Translations under genes and position numbers: made by a program
Notes under the pieces: generated by a model
The model's database searches: none
Seen by the model: the letters and a program-made list of their open reading frames with translations, nothing else
What the model was told of the DNA's origin: nothing
In this document: positions 19,152 to 29,000 of the stretch, in pieces
Position numbering within the stretch: position 1 is the first letter of the stretch
Layout: the number at the start of each line of letters is the position of its first letter
Assembly: GCA_934718085.1 (NCBI GenBank)
Contig: CAKUZL010000003.1
Span: 133,775-197,774, forward strand
Source of the DNA: an uncultured Candidatus Melainabacteria bacterium
Lineage (GTDB): Bacteria; Cyanobacteriota; Vampirovibrionia; Gastranaerophilales; Gastranaerophilaceae
DNA length: 64,000 nt
Direction of reading: 5' to 3'

Positions 19152-19185
19152 GCGAAGTTTTAAAAAATTAAAGCTTCGCTTTTTT
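19152..19185 (+). terminator. Rho-independent terminator after the branching enzyme
   Basis: GCGAAG at 19152-19157 pairs with CTTCGC at 19174-19179 across an AT-rich inner stem, followed by six T. It lies 32 bp after the stop codon. Confidence 0.85.
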
Positions 19186-19403
19186 GTGTTGATTTTAATA
19201 AAACAAAAAATTATTGAGTCACAAAACAAGACAAAAAAGAAAATAAATAAATTCCGTCAAAACATTTCCTTAAGCAAGAATTCATTCGAAATACCCGATT
19301 AATTATCCGAAACGACATCAACGATTTTTACGACACAATCACGACAAAAAACGGAGCCGGGTGTGCCGCTCCGTACCGACATTCGACTCAAGACGGACAC
19401 AAT
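19186..19403. other. Intergenic stretch, nothing recognised
   Basis: The 365-bp gap between the convergent branching-enzyme and valS genes holds one terminator for each side. The stretch between them is AT-rich, with no supported gene, RNA or repeat. Confidence 0.6.
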
Positions 19404-19430
19404 AAAAAAGGAAAGCCCGGGCGGCTTCCC
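19404..19430 (-). terminator. Rho-independent terminator of valS
   Basis: On the minus strand GGGAAGCC pairs with GGCTTTCC (one G-T pair) around a short GC loop, then six T. It lies 56 bp after the valS stop codon. Confidence 0.85.
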
Positions 19431-19485
19431 TTTTCGAGTTCAGGTTGTGTTGATTTTTCATGCGTCTTGCCCGCAAATTCGGGCT

Positions 19486-22119
19486 TTATCCTTGAAGGGA
19501 CGCAATCAATTCTTTTATCGTATTTTCAGCCAACGACAATTCATCGATTTTCGATTTAGTCTGTTCCAAAACCGCATCGGGAGCGTTTGCCGTAAAGTTC
19601 GGATTACTCATTCTGGAAGAAAGCGAACCTTTTTCTTTTTCGAGTTTTTCGAGCTTTTTGGACTGACGTGAAATTTCCGCGGAAATATCGATTAATCCCG
19701 TAAGAGGAACGATTAACTTGGCTTCGCCGAGAACGGCGGAAGCACACTGTTTCAGGTCATCGGCGGAGTTAATGAATTCGATGTTTTCGACTTTGGCAAG
19801 TTTTTTGATGTACGCCGAAGCTTTTTCAAAGACCGTTTTTTGAGCTTCGGGAGCCGCAATTTTGAGATTTACGGGAGCTTTGACGGGAACATTGAAACTT
19901 TGACGAACATTTCGCAACGATTTTACCGTTTCGAAAACAATTTCCGCCTGTTCCGCTTCATCGGGGAAAACGAAATTGTCGTTGAAAACGGGGAAGTCCG
20001 CTTTTATCAAAAATCCTTGATTTACGGGCAGCAAACCGAAAATTCTTTCGGTCAGGTGCGGCATAACGGGGTGGAGAATTCTCATCGTCATATCGGTAAC
20101 GTAAAGCAAAACTTTTTGAGTATTTTCTTTCAGATTTTCGTCCGCAAACTGAATTTTTGCGATTTCGACGTATTTATCGCAATAAGATGTTCTGAAGAAA
20201 TCGTAAACGGTTTGAGCATACTCGCCGATTCTGTAGGTTGAAATTTGCTCGTTGACCGTTTTTACGACGTTATTCAGTTCGTTCAAAATCCATTTGTCGA
20301 TTATCGTGAGTTTGTCAACGTCAAAATCTTCGGACGAACAGCCTTTGAGGTTCATGAGTACGAATCTCGAAGCGTTCCAGATTTTGTTCGCGAAGTTTCT
20401 TCCGTACTCGAATCTTTCGTCGCTGATTTTTATGTCTTGACCGCCGTAGGTGCAAAGCGAAGCGAGAGTAAATCTTAACGCGTCGCAGCCGTATTTGTCG
20501 ATGATTCCGACGGGATCGATTGTGTTTCCTTTCGATTTTGACATTTTTTGACCTTTTTCGTCACGAATGAGCCCGTGTATATAGACAACGGGGAAAGGCG
20601 CTTTGCCCGTAAATTCATACGACATCATAATCATTCTCGCAACCCAGAAGAAAATAATATCAAAGCCCGTGACGAGGAGGCTCGTCGGGAAAAATTTCTT
20701 AAAATCGGGCGCATCGGTGTTAGGCCAACCCATGGTAGACATCGGCCAAAGACCCGACGAGAACCAGGTATCGAGAACATCCGTTTCCTGCGTATATTTT
20801 GAAGGATCGGGATTTTCTTTTGCGACAATCATTTCGCCGGTTTCTTTGTTATAGAAAGCGGGAATGCGATGCCCCCACCATAGTTGGCGGGAAATGCACC
20901 AATCGCGCATATCTTTCATCCAATTAAGATAATTTTTCGTCCAACGTTCCGGAACGAATTTCAATTCGCCTTTTTCGATTGCTTCAATACCGGCTTTGGC
21001 GAGTAAACTCGTTCTTACAAACCATTGTTCGGAAAGGAGCGGCTCTATGGTCGTGTTGCAGCGTTGGCATTTTCCGACGTTATGTTCGTGGTCTTTCGTT
21101 CTTATCAAAAGATTATTTAAATTAAGCCAATCAAGCGTTTTTTTACGGGCTTCGAATCTGTCCATGCCTCTGATTTCTTCCGGAACGTCGGGGCAATCTT
21201 TCATGCAACCCTTTTCGTCGATAACCCAAACGGGACTGAGATTGTGACGTTTCCCGACTTCGTAATCGTTGGGATCGTGAGCCGGAGTAATTTTGACGGC
21301 ACCCGTTCCGAAAGATTTATCGACGTATTCGTCGGCGATGACGGGAATTTCTTTGCCCGTAATCGGCAGAATGACGGTTTTTCCGATAAAATCTTTGTAT
21401 TTAAAATCGTCAGGATGAACGGCAATTGCGACGTCACCGTAAATCGTCTCGGGACGTGTGGTTGCAACTACGATTGAGCCGGGTTCGTCTTTAAGGGGAT
21501 ATTGAATTTCCCAAAGGTGACCCTGTTCGGTTTCGTATTCGGTTTCGATATCCGAAATCGCACTTTGACAACGAGGACACCAGTTTACGATATATGCGCC
21601 TTTGTAAATCAATCCGCGCTCGTAAAGTTTTACGAAAACTTCTTTAACGGCTTGCGAGCAACCTTCATCGAGGGTAAATCGTTGACGGGAACGGTCAAAA
21701 GAAGCCCCGAGTCGTTTAAACTGGTTCAAAATCGCGTCTTTGTGTTCGTTTGCCCATTTCCACGTTGTTTCGACGAATTTGTCGCGTCCCAAATCGTGTC
21801 GGGTTTTGCCTTCTTTCGCAAGCATTTTTTCGACAACGTTTTGAGTTGCGATACCGGCGTGGTCGCATCCCGGAACCCAAAGGGTCTCAAAGCCCGACAT
21901 TCTGTGGTATCTTACCAAAATATCCTGCAAAGTTCCGTCGAGGGCATGCCCCATGTGAAGAACACCCGTGACGTTCGGCGGGGGGATGACGATTGAATAA
22001 GGCGGTTTGTTCGAAGTTTCGTCAGCCTTGAAACAATTGTTTTTTTCCCACAATTCGTAGATTTCTTTTTCTGTTTGAGCCGAGTCGTAAACTGTCGGCA
22101 GATCATCAATATTTACCAT
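19486..22119 (-). CDS. valS: Valyl-tRNA synthetase
   Basis: An 877-residue class I aminoacyl-tRNA synthetase of normal length. Seen: the HIGH-type motif in PPPNVTGVLHMGHALDG, the editing-domain motif TTRPETIYGDVAIAV, the KMSKS motif (GQKMSKSKGNTIDPV), WCISRQLWWGHRIPAFY and the C-terminal valyl-specific coiled coil (ISRQSKKLEKLEKEKGSLSS). Single gene with its own terminator. No T-box leader is visible in the short gap to the divergent gene upstream. Confidence 0.98.
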   Translation of the reverse strand: MVNIDDLPTVYDSAQTEKEIYELWEKNNCFKADETSNKPPYSIVIPPPNVTGVLHMGHALDGTLQDILVRYHRMSGFETLWVPGCDHAGIATQNVVEKMLAKEGKTRHDLGRDKFVETTWKWANEHKDAILNQFKRLGASFDRSRQRFTLDEGCSQAVKEVFVKLYERGLIYKGAYIVNWCPRCQSAISDIETEYETEQGHLWEIQYPLKDEPGSIVVATTRPETIYGDVAIAVHPDDFKYKDFIGKTVILPITGKEIPVIADEYVDKSFGTGAVKITPAHDPNDYEVGKRHNLSPVWVIDEKGCMKDCPDVPEEIRGMDRFEARKKTLDWLNLNNLLIRTKDHEHNVGKCQRCNTTIEPLLSEQWFVRTSLLAKAGIEAIEKGELKFVPERWTKNYLNWMKDMRDWCISRQLWWGHRIPAFYNKETGEMIVAKENPDPSKYTQETDVLDTWFSSGLWPMSTMGWPNTDAPDFKKFFPTSLLVTGFDIIFFWVARMIMMSYEFTGKAPFPVVYIHGLIRDEKGQKMSKSKGNTIDPVGIIDKYGCDALRFTLASLCTYGGQDIKISDERFEYGRNFANKIWNASRFVLMNLKGCSSEDFDVDKLTIIDKWILNELNNVVKTVNEQISTYRIGEYAQTVYDFFRTSYCDKYVEIAKIQFADENLKENTQKVLLYVTDMTMRILHPVMPHLTERIFGLLPVNQGFLIKADFPVFNDNFVFPDEAEQAEIVFETVKSLRNVRQSFNVPVKAPVNLKIAAPEAQKTVFEKASAYIKKLAKVENIEFINSADDLKQCASAVLGEAKLIVPLTGLIDISAEISRQSKKLEKLEKEKGSLSSRMSNPNFTANAPDAVLEQTKSKIDELSLAENTIKELIASLQG

Positions 22120-22227
22120 TAAATATTCTCCGCAATCAATATCGTATAATTAAATGATACACCAAAAAAAAAACATGTTATATTTTTGGAAAAAAGGGAA
22201 TAACATGCTCGGAGGGACAAAGAACGA

Positions 22228-22644
22228 ATGAGTTACGTTTATGATGAAGACGCATTGCAGTTGCTTGAATCGTCGCTGAGAAATTATATTTTAAGTGAAA
22301 AGGAAAAAAGACCTCACGTGTATGACGCAAGTCTTATCAAATATCGAGGGCTGAAGCTCGGAATAAACGACGAAAATCCGGCGGAAATAACCTTTACGGT
22401 GAGAATTGCGGGGTTCGAGGCTCAATTTCGGACGTACGACGGACAGAAGGTCTTGGGCAGCATTTGCGGCGACGAACGGGAAGTTTATCGTTGGTACAAC
22501 CTGGGTGACATAAAAACGAAAATGGTAAGTATTATTGCCAACGGAACAAGAAGCAAAGAAAAGGAACAGTTGAAAAAAAGGGCAGAAAACAGCGTTGCCA
22601 TTCAGGAGAAAAAATCTATTTGGCAACAGGCATCGGAATCGTAA
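22228..22644 (+). CDS. Conserved-looking protein of unknown function
   Basis: A 138-residue soluble protein without signal peptide or membrane segment. The N-terminal 100 residues look like a compact alpha/beta domain, and the C terminus is a charged helix (RSKEKEQLKKRAENSVAIQEKKS). GGAGGG lies 11 bases before the ATG. It is divergent from valS and closed by a strong terminator at 22681. I recognise no family. Confidence 0.7.
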   Translation: MSYVYDEDALQLLESSLRNYILSEKEKRPHVYDASLIKYRGLKLGINDENPAEITFTVRIAGFEAQFRTYDGQKVLGSICGDEREVYRWYNLGDIKTKMVSIIANGTRSKEKEQLKKRAENSVAIQEKKSIWQQASES

Positions 22645-22680
22645 CAAAAATATACAATTGTCGAATTACAAAGAATACCG

Positions 22681-22718
22681 CTCTCGCGAACAAAACAACG
22701 TTTTTTCGCGAGAGTTTT
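22681..22718 (+). terminator. Rho-independent terminator
   Basis: CTCTCGCGAA (22681-22690) pairs perfectly with TTCGCGAGAG (22705-22714) and is followed by TTTT. It separates the 138-residue gene from the TolC-MacAB operon. Confidence 0.85.
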
Positions 22719-22758
22719 GCATGTAATTAAAAAATATCCGTGATATATTTTTGTCATT

Positions 22759-24168
22759 ATGAAAAAGATTTTCGGGATATTTATTTTAATAATATTTACG
22801 TTTTTCGCAACAAAAACGCAAACGTTTGCAATAACCGATTTTACGGGAGTTTCCGACGGAACGGAACTTTCGATTGAAGATTGCGTGCAAATCGGGCTCA
22901 GCAACGACCCGAATATCACCAAGTACGAAAATTATATTAAGGTTGCAAAAAGTTTAATAGGACAGACAAAATCCGCGTATTTTCCGACTCTCGGACTGAC
23001 TACGGGGTATTTCGTTCAAACAAATTCCGAACCGCGTGATACCACAAAATATTACGGACTTAATTTGAACGCCAATCAGTTGATTTGGGACTTCGGGAAG
23101 ACACAGGCGAAACTGAATATGAACAAATACAACCTTCAGGCGGCGAAATACGATCTCGACAACGCCGTTTTGGAGCGTACGTATAAGGTAAAATCTGCTT
23201 ATTACGACACTTTGAGGTCTATCGCAAAACGTTATATCGCGGAGCGTTCCGTAAAAATCAACGAACTTCACGTAGAGCGAACGAAAGCTTTGTACTACGA
23301 AGGACTCAAGTCGCGGATTGACCTTGTAAACGCCGAAGTCTATCTGACGGAGTCAAAAATCGCGTTGGAAGACGCAATCAGCTCGTTTTATATATCATTG
23401 GTCATTTTGAACGGCGAAATGTATTGCAAAAACCCTCCGATGTACGGATTTAAAATGCCTCGCGGGTTTGAAATAAGAAACGATTACCTGTTGTCTTTCA
23501 AAGACGCGGAAAAAATTTCGGCGGAAGCAAACGGCGACGGAGAGCTTTTGACGACGGGAATAAAAGTCATCAACATTTTGGAAGATTACCCGTACAAAAT
23601 GTATGAAAAACCGCTCAAGGAGTGTCTGGAAGACGCCGAAAACAACAATCCGTCTTTGTTGTCGCTGCGGCTTGCGGAAAAAGCTTCGGAAGAGTCGCTG
23701 AAATCCGTAAAAAGAATGTATTTTCCCGAAATTACGGGAACAGTGGGGTATACACACAGAAACACGCACGTGCTGATAAACAACGGATTTTCGGCGAATG
23801 CGTCGTTCGATTTGGGCTCGGTCAACATAATGAACGTCAAAACCAAAATCGATGAGGCAAAAGCTCTCGTCGAAATCGCAAAATGCAACAGAGACATACG
23901 TTCCACCGATTTGCACTTTAAAGTCAGAGACGCTTACGGCAATTTGTTAAAATTTGTAAGCCTTGTTCCTTTGAGGAAAGAAAAAGTCGCACAAACTCTC
24001 GAAAACTTCAAACTCGCGGACGGCAGATATACCGTGGGCACGGGTAATTTTATTGAGTTACAGGAAGCACACAACAATTACAACGAAGCGCAACTCGAAT
24101 ACGTCGATACGATTTTTGACTATAATATGGCACTTTTGGATCTTTCTTACGCGATGGGGGATAAATGA
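22759..24168 (+). CDS. TolC-family outer-membrane efflux protein
   Basis: A 469-residue outer-membrane channel subunit. A signal peptide is clear (KKIFGIFILIIFTFFATKTQ, cut after TFA). Two repeats of the outer-membrane-efflux domain follow, starting with LSIEDCVQIGLSNDPNI and LKECLEDAENNNPSL, with long coiled-coil helices such as YKVKSAYYDTLRSIAKRYIA. It opens a four-gene operon with MacA- and MacB-like proteins and would form the outer-membrane exit duct of that tripartite pump. No clear ribosome-binding site precedes the ATG. Confidence 0.93.
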   Translation: MKKIFGIFILIIFTFFATKTQTFAITDFTGVSDGTELSIEDCVQIGLSNDPNITKYENYIKVAKSLIGQTKSAYFPTLGLTTGYFVQTNSEPRDTTKYYGLNLNANQLIWDFGKTQAKLNMNKYNLQAAKYDLDNAVLERTYKVKSAYYDTLRSIAKRYIAERSVKINELHVERTKALYYEGLKSRIDLVNAEVYLTESKIALEDAISSFYISLVILNGEMYCKNPPMYGFKMPRGFEIRNDYLLSFKDAEKISAEANGDGELLTTGIKVINILEDYPYKMYEKPLKECLEDAENNNPSLLSLRLAEKASEESLKSVKRMYFPEITGTVGYTHRNTHVLINNGFSANASFDLGSVNIMNVKTKIDEAKALVEIAKCNRDIRSTDLHFKVRDAYGNLLKFVSLVPLRKEKVAQTLENFKLADGRYTVGTGNFIELQEAHNNYNEAQLEYVDTIFDYNMALLDLSYAMGDK

Positions 24169-25316
24169 AAAGGAAAATAATTTTATCGTTTATAGGTTTG
24201 ATTGTAATAATTGCGGGAATTGTCGTTTGCACAAAGTCCTGCAACAAAAAACCTCTTTTTGACACCACAAAAGTCGAGCGAAGAGACATCGTAAAAACGG
24301 TCGAGGCTTCGGGTACAATAAACCCGGTTCAAACGGTCAACATCGGTTCACAGGTTTCGGGGATGATAAGCGACATTTACGTTGACTACAACTCCGAAGT
24401 CAAGAAGGGGCAATTGCTTGCAAAAATTGATCCTTCACTGTTTCAGGCTCAAGTCGACAAAGCGACGAGCGATTTACAAAACGCAAAAGCAAACTACCAA
24501 AAGGTAAAGAGCAATTATATCTACCAAAAAGCAAACTACGAGCGGTATGCAAGACTTTACAAAAACAGATACGTTTCAAAAAGCGAAACGGAGCTTGCTT
24601 ATGCCGATTATAAGTCAAAAGAAGCTGAACTTGCGGCTTCGAAGGCTTTGATAGATCAGGCGGCGGCAACTTTGGAAAACAATTTGACCAATTTGAAATA
24701 TACAAGAATCGTTTCGCCTGTCGACGGAGTCGTTATAGCTCGAAAAGTGGACGTCGGGCAGACCGTTGCGGCAAGCTTCCAGACGCCTGAGCTTTTCACC
24801 GTTGCGCAGGATTTGACTCAAATGCAAATAGAAGTAAGCGTTTCGGAAGCGGACATCGGAGACATCAAAGTCGGGCAGAAAGCGGACTATACGCTTGACG
24901 GCTACCCCGACAGAATGTTTTCGGGAACGGTTCAACAGGTCAGAATCAACCCTACGACGGTTTCAAACGTCACCACGTACACGGTTATCGTTAAGGTTGA
25001 AAACGAGGAAAACATTTTGAAGCCCGGAATGAGCGCAAACGTTACGATTACGACGACAGAGAGAAAAGATGTTTTGTGCGTGCCGAACAACGCTTTTAAA
25101 TACATTCCCGAAGGCTTGACCGAACGCTACGACAAAGTCGGAGTGTGGGTTTTAGACAAAAAGAAAAAACAAAACCGCGTCAAAGTCGAAACGGGAATAA
25201 AAGATTCCGAATACACGGAAATTTTGTCAGGGAACTTATCTGAGGGAGATACCGTAATAATTCCCTTGGGAACGAAAAAGAAAAACAATATGCCCAAGCC
25301 GCCCGGAATGTTTTAG
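24165..25316 (+). CDS. MacA-like periplasmic adaptor (membrane fusion) protein
   Basis: A 383-residue HlyD/RND-type adaptor. An N-terminal anchor (KRKIILSFIGLIVIIAGIVV) is followed by a barrel-sandwich half (VNIGSQVSGMISDIYVDYNS), a coiled-coil hairpin and the second lipoyl half (YTRIVSPVDGVVIARKVDVGQ). It links the MacB ABC transporter to the TolC-like channel. It starts inside the end of the tolC-like gene (ATGA overlap). A cysteine at residue 22 (VVCTKSC) might be a lipobox-like feature, but the context is weak. Confidence 0.93.
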   Translation: MKRKIILSFIGLIVIIAGIVVCTKSCNKKPLFDTTKVERRDIVKTVEASGTINPVQTVNIGSQVSGMISDIYVDYNSEVKKGQLLAKIDPSLFQAQVDKATSDLQNAKANYQKVKSNYIYQKANYERYARLYKNRYVSKSETELAYADYKSKEAELAASKALIDQAAATLENNLTNLKYTRIVSPVDGVVIARKVDVGQTVAASFQTPELFTVAQDLTQMQIEVSVSEADIGDIKVGQKADYTLDGYPDRMFSGTVQQVRINPTTVSNVTTYTVIVKVENEENILKPGMSANVTITTTERKDVLCVPNNAFKYIPEGLTERYDKVGVWVLDKKKKQNRVKVETGIKDSEYTEILSGNLSEGDTVIIPLGTKKKNNMPKPPGMF

Positions 25317-25331
25317 GAGTTAAATCGCAAA

Positions 25332-26015
25332 ATGCCCGTAATAGAAGTACAACACCTGATTAAAACATATAAAACCGGAGACAGCGAGTTTAATGCGCTC
25401 AACGACGTGTCGTTAACTGTAAATCACGGAGGTTTTGTGGCAATAATGGGCGCGTCGGGTTCGGGAAAATCAACGTTTATGAATATGCTCGGATGCCTTG
25501 ATATTCCTACGTCCGGCACGTATTTACTTGACGGAACCGACGTCAAAACTCTTTCGCCCGACGAAACCGCAAAAATTCGCAACAAAAAATTGGGGTTCGT
25601 TTTTCAGGGATTCAACCTTATTTCACGGACAACCGCGCTGGAGAACGTCGAACTGCCCATGATTTACGCGGGCGTTCCGCCCGAAGAGCGACACGAACGT
25701 GCAAAACGTGCACTTGAAATCGTAGGACTTTCAAAGAGAATGACCCACATGCCGAACGAAATGTCGGGAGGGCAGCAGCAGCGGGTTGCGATTGCGCGAG
25801 CCATCGTGAACGATGCCCCCGTAATTTTGGCGGACGAACCGACGGGAAACCTTGATACGAAAACAAGTATCGAAGTTATGAATTTTTTCACGGAACTTAA
25901 CCGAAAATTCAAGAAAACGATAGTTTTGGTTACTCACGAACCCGATATCGCCGAATATGCACGCAGAACGGTAACTTTCAGCGACGGAAAAATAATAAAG
26001 GACGAAATAAAATGA
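25332..26015 (+). CDS. MacB-type ABC transporter ATPase
   Basis: A 227-residue ABC ATPase of the LolD/MacB group. Walker [11 protein letters not shown]-loop [10 protein letters not shown], signature [14 protein letters not shown] and Walker [14 protein letters not shown] are all intact, and the switch His lies in [13 protein letters not shown]. The permease domain, fused in E. coli MacB, is here a separate gene that overlaps by 4 bp. Confidence 0.96.
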   Translation: MPVIEVQHLIKTYKTGDSEFNALNDVSLTVNHGGFVAIMGASGSGKSTFMNMLGCLDIPTSGTYLLDGTDVKTLSPDETAKIRNKKLGFVFQGFNLISRTTALENVELPMIYAGVPPEERHERAKRALEIVGLSKRMTHMPNEMSGGQQQRVAIARAIVNDAPVILADEPTGNLDTKTSIEVMNFFTELNRKFKKTIVLVTHEPDIAEYARRTVTFSDGKIIKDEIK

Positions 26016-27241
26016 TAGATTTATCTGCAACAATAAAAATAGCTCTTCGTTCTTTAAGAACAAACAAAATGCGCTCGATTTTGACGAGTTTGGGGATAAT
26101 CATCGGCGTAAGTGCCGTAATAATAATGCTTTCGATAGGGGAAGGCGCAAAAGCGAAGATTACGAAAGACATCGAGGCAACGGGGTCAAATATTTTGACC
26201 GTAATGTCGGGAGCCGCAACATCGGGCGGAGTAAGGTCGGCGGGAGGTTCGCAACCGACATTGACGATAAAGGATTCCGAGGCGATATTGAAATATTGTC
26301 CGTCGGTAAAAGCCGTTTCGCCGTTGGTTTCGGAGACAAAACAAATCGTTTATTCGAACAGAAACTGGTCGACGACCGTTCGAGGCGTAATGCCCGAATA
26401 TCTCGAAATAAACAAATGGGAAATAAGCAGCGGCAGGAATTTGACCGCGGAAGACGCCCGTAACGCGGCAAAAACGGCGATTATCGGGAACACGACGGCG
26501 GAAAATCTTTTCGGAGACCTTGATCCGGTAAATCGTACCGTCAGAATAGGCGGAGTTCCGTTCAAAGTTGTCGGTTTACTCGCGTCAAAGGGGCAAAATT
26601 CGATGGGCATGGATCAGGACGATACCGTGTTTATTCCCGTCACGACGGCACAAAGAAAGCTTTTCGGAACAAGCTTCCCGGGCTCGGTAAGACAAATAAA
26701 CGTTCAGTCGACCGATGCAGATACGTTAAATTCAGCGGAAGACGAAATAAAATCGCTGTTGAGAGAACGTCACAGGCTCGGAAAAACCGAAGAAGACGAT
26801 TTCACGATACGAAATTTTACACAAATGCTCGAAACCGTAAAATCCGCAACCAACACAATGACCATGCTTTTGATGTCGATAGCCTCGGTTTCGCTGCTTG
26901 TCGGAGGTATCGGAATTATGAACATCATGCTCGTTTCGGTAACCGAAAGAACCCGCGAAATCGGCATCAGATCGGCAATCGGAGCGACAGCGAAAGACAT
27001 TCGTCTTCAGTTTTTGACGGAAGCGTTGATTTTGTCGTTTGCGGGAGGACTTATCGGAGTTTTTGCCGGTGTTTCGATTTCGTTGCTGCTCGGAGCCTTG
27101 ACGACAATGAACATCGCCGTTTCACCGGTATCGATAGTCGTGTCGTTTGCGTTTTCGGGAATAACGGGAATAATTTTCGGCTGGTACCCCGCGTACAAAG
27201 CATCAAACCTTCGCCCCGTCGAGGCGCTGAGGTACGAATGA
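26012..27241 (+). CDS. MacB/FtsX-type ABC transporter permease
   Basis: A 409-residue permease with the MacB topology: one N-terminal membrane segment (ILTSLGIIIGVSAVIIML), a large periplasmic MacB-PCD domain, and three C-terminal segments. It contains the conserved VGGIGIMNIMLVSVTERTREIG and IGATAKDIRLQFLTEALI. With the three preceding genes it forms a tripartite exporter of small toxic molecules, peptides or lipids; the substrate cannot be inferred. Confidence 0.95.
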   Translation: MIDLSATIKIALRSLRTNKMRSILTSLGIIIGVSAVIIMLSIGEGAKAKITKDIEATGSNILTVMSGAATSGGVRSAGGSQPTLTIKDSEAILKYCPSVKAVSPLVSETKQIVYSNRNWSTTVRGVMPEYLEINKWEISSGRNLTAEDARNAAKTAIIGNTTAENLFGDLDPVNRTVRIGGVPFKVVGLLASKGQNSMGMDQDDTVFIPVTTAQRKLFGTSFPGSVRQINVQSTDADTLNSAEDEIKSLLRERHRLGKTEEDDFTIRNFTQMLETVKSATNTMTMLLMSIASVSLLVGGIGIMNIMLVSVTERTREIGIRSAIGATAKDIRLQFLTEALILSFAGGLIGVFAGVSISLLLGALTTMNIAVSPVSIVVSFAFSGITGIIFGWYPAYKASNLRPVEALRYE

Positions 27242-27283
27242 TTACGAAAACTTTATATTATTTTATCAAAACAAAATCCGGGA

Positions 27284-27289
27284 TATAAT
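27284..27289 (+). promoter_or_regulatory. -10 element just before sdaAB, possibly leaderless
   Basis: A perfect TATAAT ends eight bases before the ATG of the serine dehydratase beta subunit, and no Shine-Dalgarno sequence is present. If used, the transcript would start at or next to the ATG. The -35 region (TTTTAT) is weak. Confidence 0.4.
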
Positions 27290-27297
27290 AAAACATT

Positions 27298-27963
27298 ATG
27301 AAACAAAGTTCGATTTTTGATATTATTTCACCCGTAATGACGGGACCGTCAAGCTCACATACGGCAGGAGCCGTTCGCCTCGGGCTTCTAGCGGCAAACA
27401 TTTACAACGCGAAGTTCGACAAAGTCGAGTTCACGCTTTACAACTCGTACGCAAAAACCGGCAAAGGTCACGGAACCGATAAAGGGCTGCTCGCGGGAGT
27501 TTTAGGGCTAAAAGTCGACGACGCGGGAATAAAAAACATTTTCGACCTGCCGTGCTCGAAAAACGTAAAATATTCTTTTATAAGGAAGGAAGATTTAAAC
27601 AGACACCCGAACGCGGTTGATATCAAATTTTCGGGCGAAACGGAATTTTCGTTGTCGGGAGCGTCGGTCGGCGCGGGAAATATTGTTATCGACAAGATTT
27701 GCGACTTTAAAGTCGAAATTACCGGGCAATACGACACACTTACAATGATTTACAGCGATGTCCCGGGGATGATTTCCGAAGTCACGGGCATTATTCAAAA
27801 AGAAAACATCAACATCGCGTCTTTGATTTGCGACCGCACGGCAAAAGGCGAAAAAGCGTCAATGAGCATTTGCCTCGACGGATTTCCGTCCGACAAAACG
27901 GTTGAAGAAATTTCAAAACTCAAAGGCATGGAATTTGTTGCAAGAATAAGGAAAATTCAATAA
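27298..27963 (+). CDS. sdaAB: L-serine dehydratase, beta subunit
   Basis: A 221-residue subunit of the iron-sulfur L-serine dehydratase, which deaminates serine to pyruvate and ammonia. It starts with the signature FDIISPVMTGPSSSHTAGAVRLG and ends with an ACT domain (TLTMIYSDVPGMISEVTGII). The alpha subunit follows directly. Split two-gene enzymes of this type are typical of anaerobic Gram-positive and related bacteria. Glycine and serine flow through GlyA links it to C1 metabolism. Confidence 0.95.
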   Translation: MKQSSIFDIISPVMTGPSSSHTAGAVRLGLLAANIYNAKFDKVEFTLYNSYAKTGKGHGTDKGLLAGVLGLKVDDAGIKNIFDLPCSKNVKYSFIRKEDLNRHPNAVDIKFSGETEFSLSGASVGAGNIVIDKICDFKVEITGQYDTLTMIYSDVPGMISEVTGIIQKENINIASLICDRTAKGEKASMSICLDGFPSDKTVEEISKLKGMEFVARIRKIQ

Positions 27964-28835
27964 TGGCGGAACTGACAACGTTTAACGACTTAATGAAAGC
28001 ATGCGCGCAAAACGGCAAAAACATAAGTGAAATTGCAGTGGCAAAAGAATGCGCTCTTTCGGAAACAACTCCCGAAATCGTTCGGGAAAGAGTTTTGAAA
28101 ATTATAAACACAATGCGAAAAACCGTCAAAACGGGTCTAAAATCAACAGAACTCTCCGCAAGCGGTCAATGCGGCGACGACTGCGCAAAATTGCAAGAAG
28201 CTTACAAAAGAAGAGCTCCTCTTTTCGGCAAAATGTTCGAAAAAATTACGACTTACGCCCTCGCGTCGATTGAAGAAAACGCGCGGATGGGCATTATAAC
28301 CGCATGTCCGACGGCAGGTTCGTGTGCAATCGTTCCTGCGGTGCTGATTGCGGTTTCCGAAGAACAAAACATCGACGACGACAAAATTATCGATGCCCTG
28401 ATAACGGCGGGGCTCGTCGGAGAAATAATTGCGGCAAAAGTCGCACCCGCGGGAGCTGCGGCGGGTTGTCAGGCGGAATGCGGAACTGCTGCGGCAATGG
28501 CGGCGGCGGCATTGGTGACGTTCGAAAACGGAACCCCTCGACAAACCGTTCATGCTGCGGCTTTGGCGCTGAAAAACATTTTGGGACTGACTTGCGACCC
28601 CGTTGCGGGATTGGTCGAAATTCCCTGCGTTAAGAGAAACGTGTTTATGGCGATACATGCCGTAACGGCGGCGGAACTTGCACTTGCGGGAATCGAAAGT
28701 AAAATTCCTCCCGACGAAGTTTTGGACGCGATGGCACAAACCGGGAAACTGATGTCACCTATGCTGAAAGAAAGTTCCGAAGCAGGGCTTGCAAAAACCG
28801 CAACCGCCTTGAAAATAGAAGAACTTATGTCTTAG
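27963..28835 (+). CDS. sdaAA: L-serine dehydratase, alpha subunit
   Basis: A 290-residue catalytic subunit. The cysteines expected to hold the oxygen-sensitive [4Fe-4S] cluster are seen in CPTAGSCAIVPAVL, GCQAECGTAAAMAAAALV and CDPVAGLVEIPCVKRN. The start codon overlaps the last base of the beta-subunit gene. Oxygen lability of this enzyme class suits an anaerobic host. Confidence 0.95.
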   Translation: MAELTTFNDLMKACAQNGKNISEIAVAKECALSETTPEIVRERVLKIINTMRKTVKTGLKSTELSASGQCGDDCAKLQEAYKRRAPLFGKMFEKITTYALASIEENARMGIITACPTAGSCAIVPAVLIAVSEEQNIDDDKIIDALITAGLVGEIIAAKVAPAGAAAGCQAECGTAAAMAAAALVTFENGTPRQTVHAAALALKNILGLTCDPVAGLVEIPCVKRNVFMAIHAVTAAELALAGIESKIPPDEVLDAMAQTGKLMSPMLKESSEAGLAKTATALKIEELMS

Positions 28836-29000
28836 CTAAACTTGCCTGCAAACAAAAATCGAGCAAAAATTTTTTGTTGCCGAAGTTGTCGCGATTTTCG
28901 GACAATCAAAACCAATGCAAATATTGTTGATAATAAGCATACAAAACCCCTGAACACAAAACGAAAAGCAATAAATAACTCTTAAAACAAACGCCTTTCG

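Noticed and set aside
20248..20478. Many long open frames antisense to valS and other GC-richer genes
   Set aside because: They are shadows of strongly coding opposite strands and have no ribosome-binding sites or recognisable domains.
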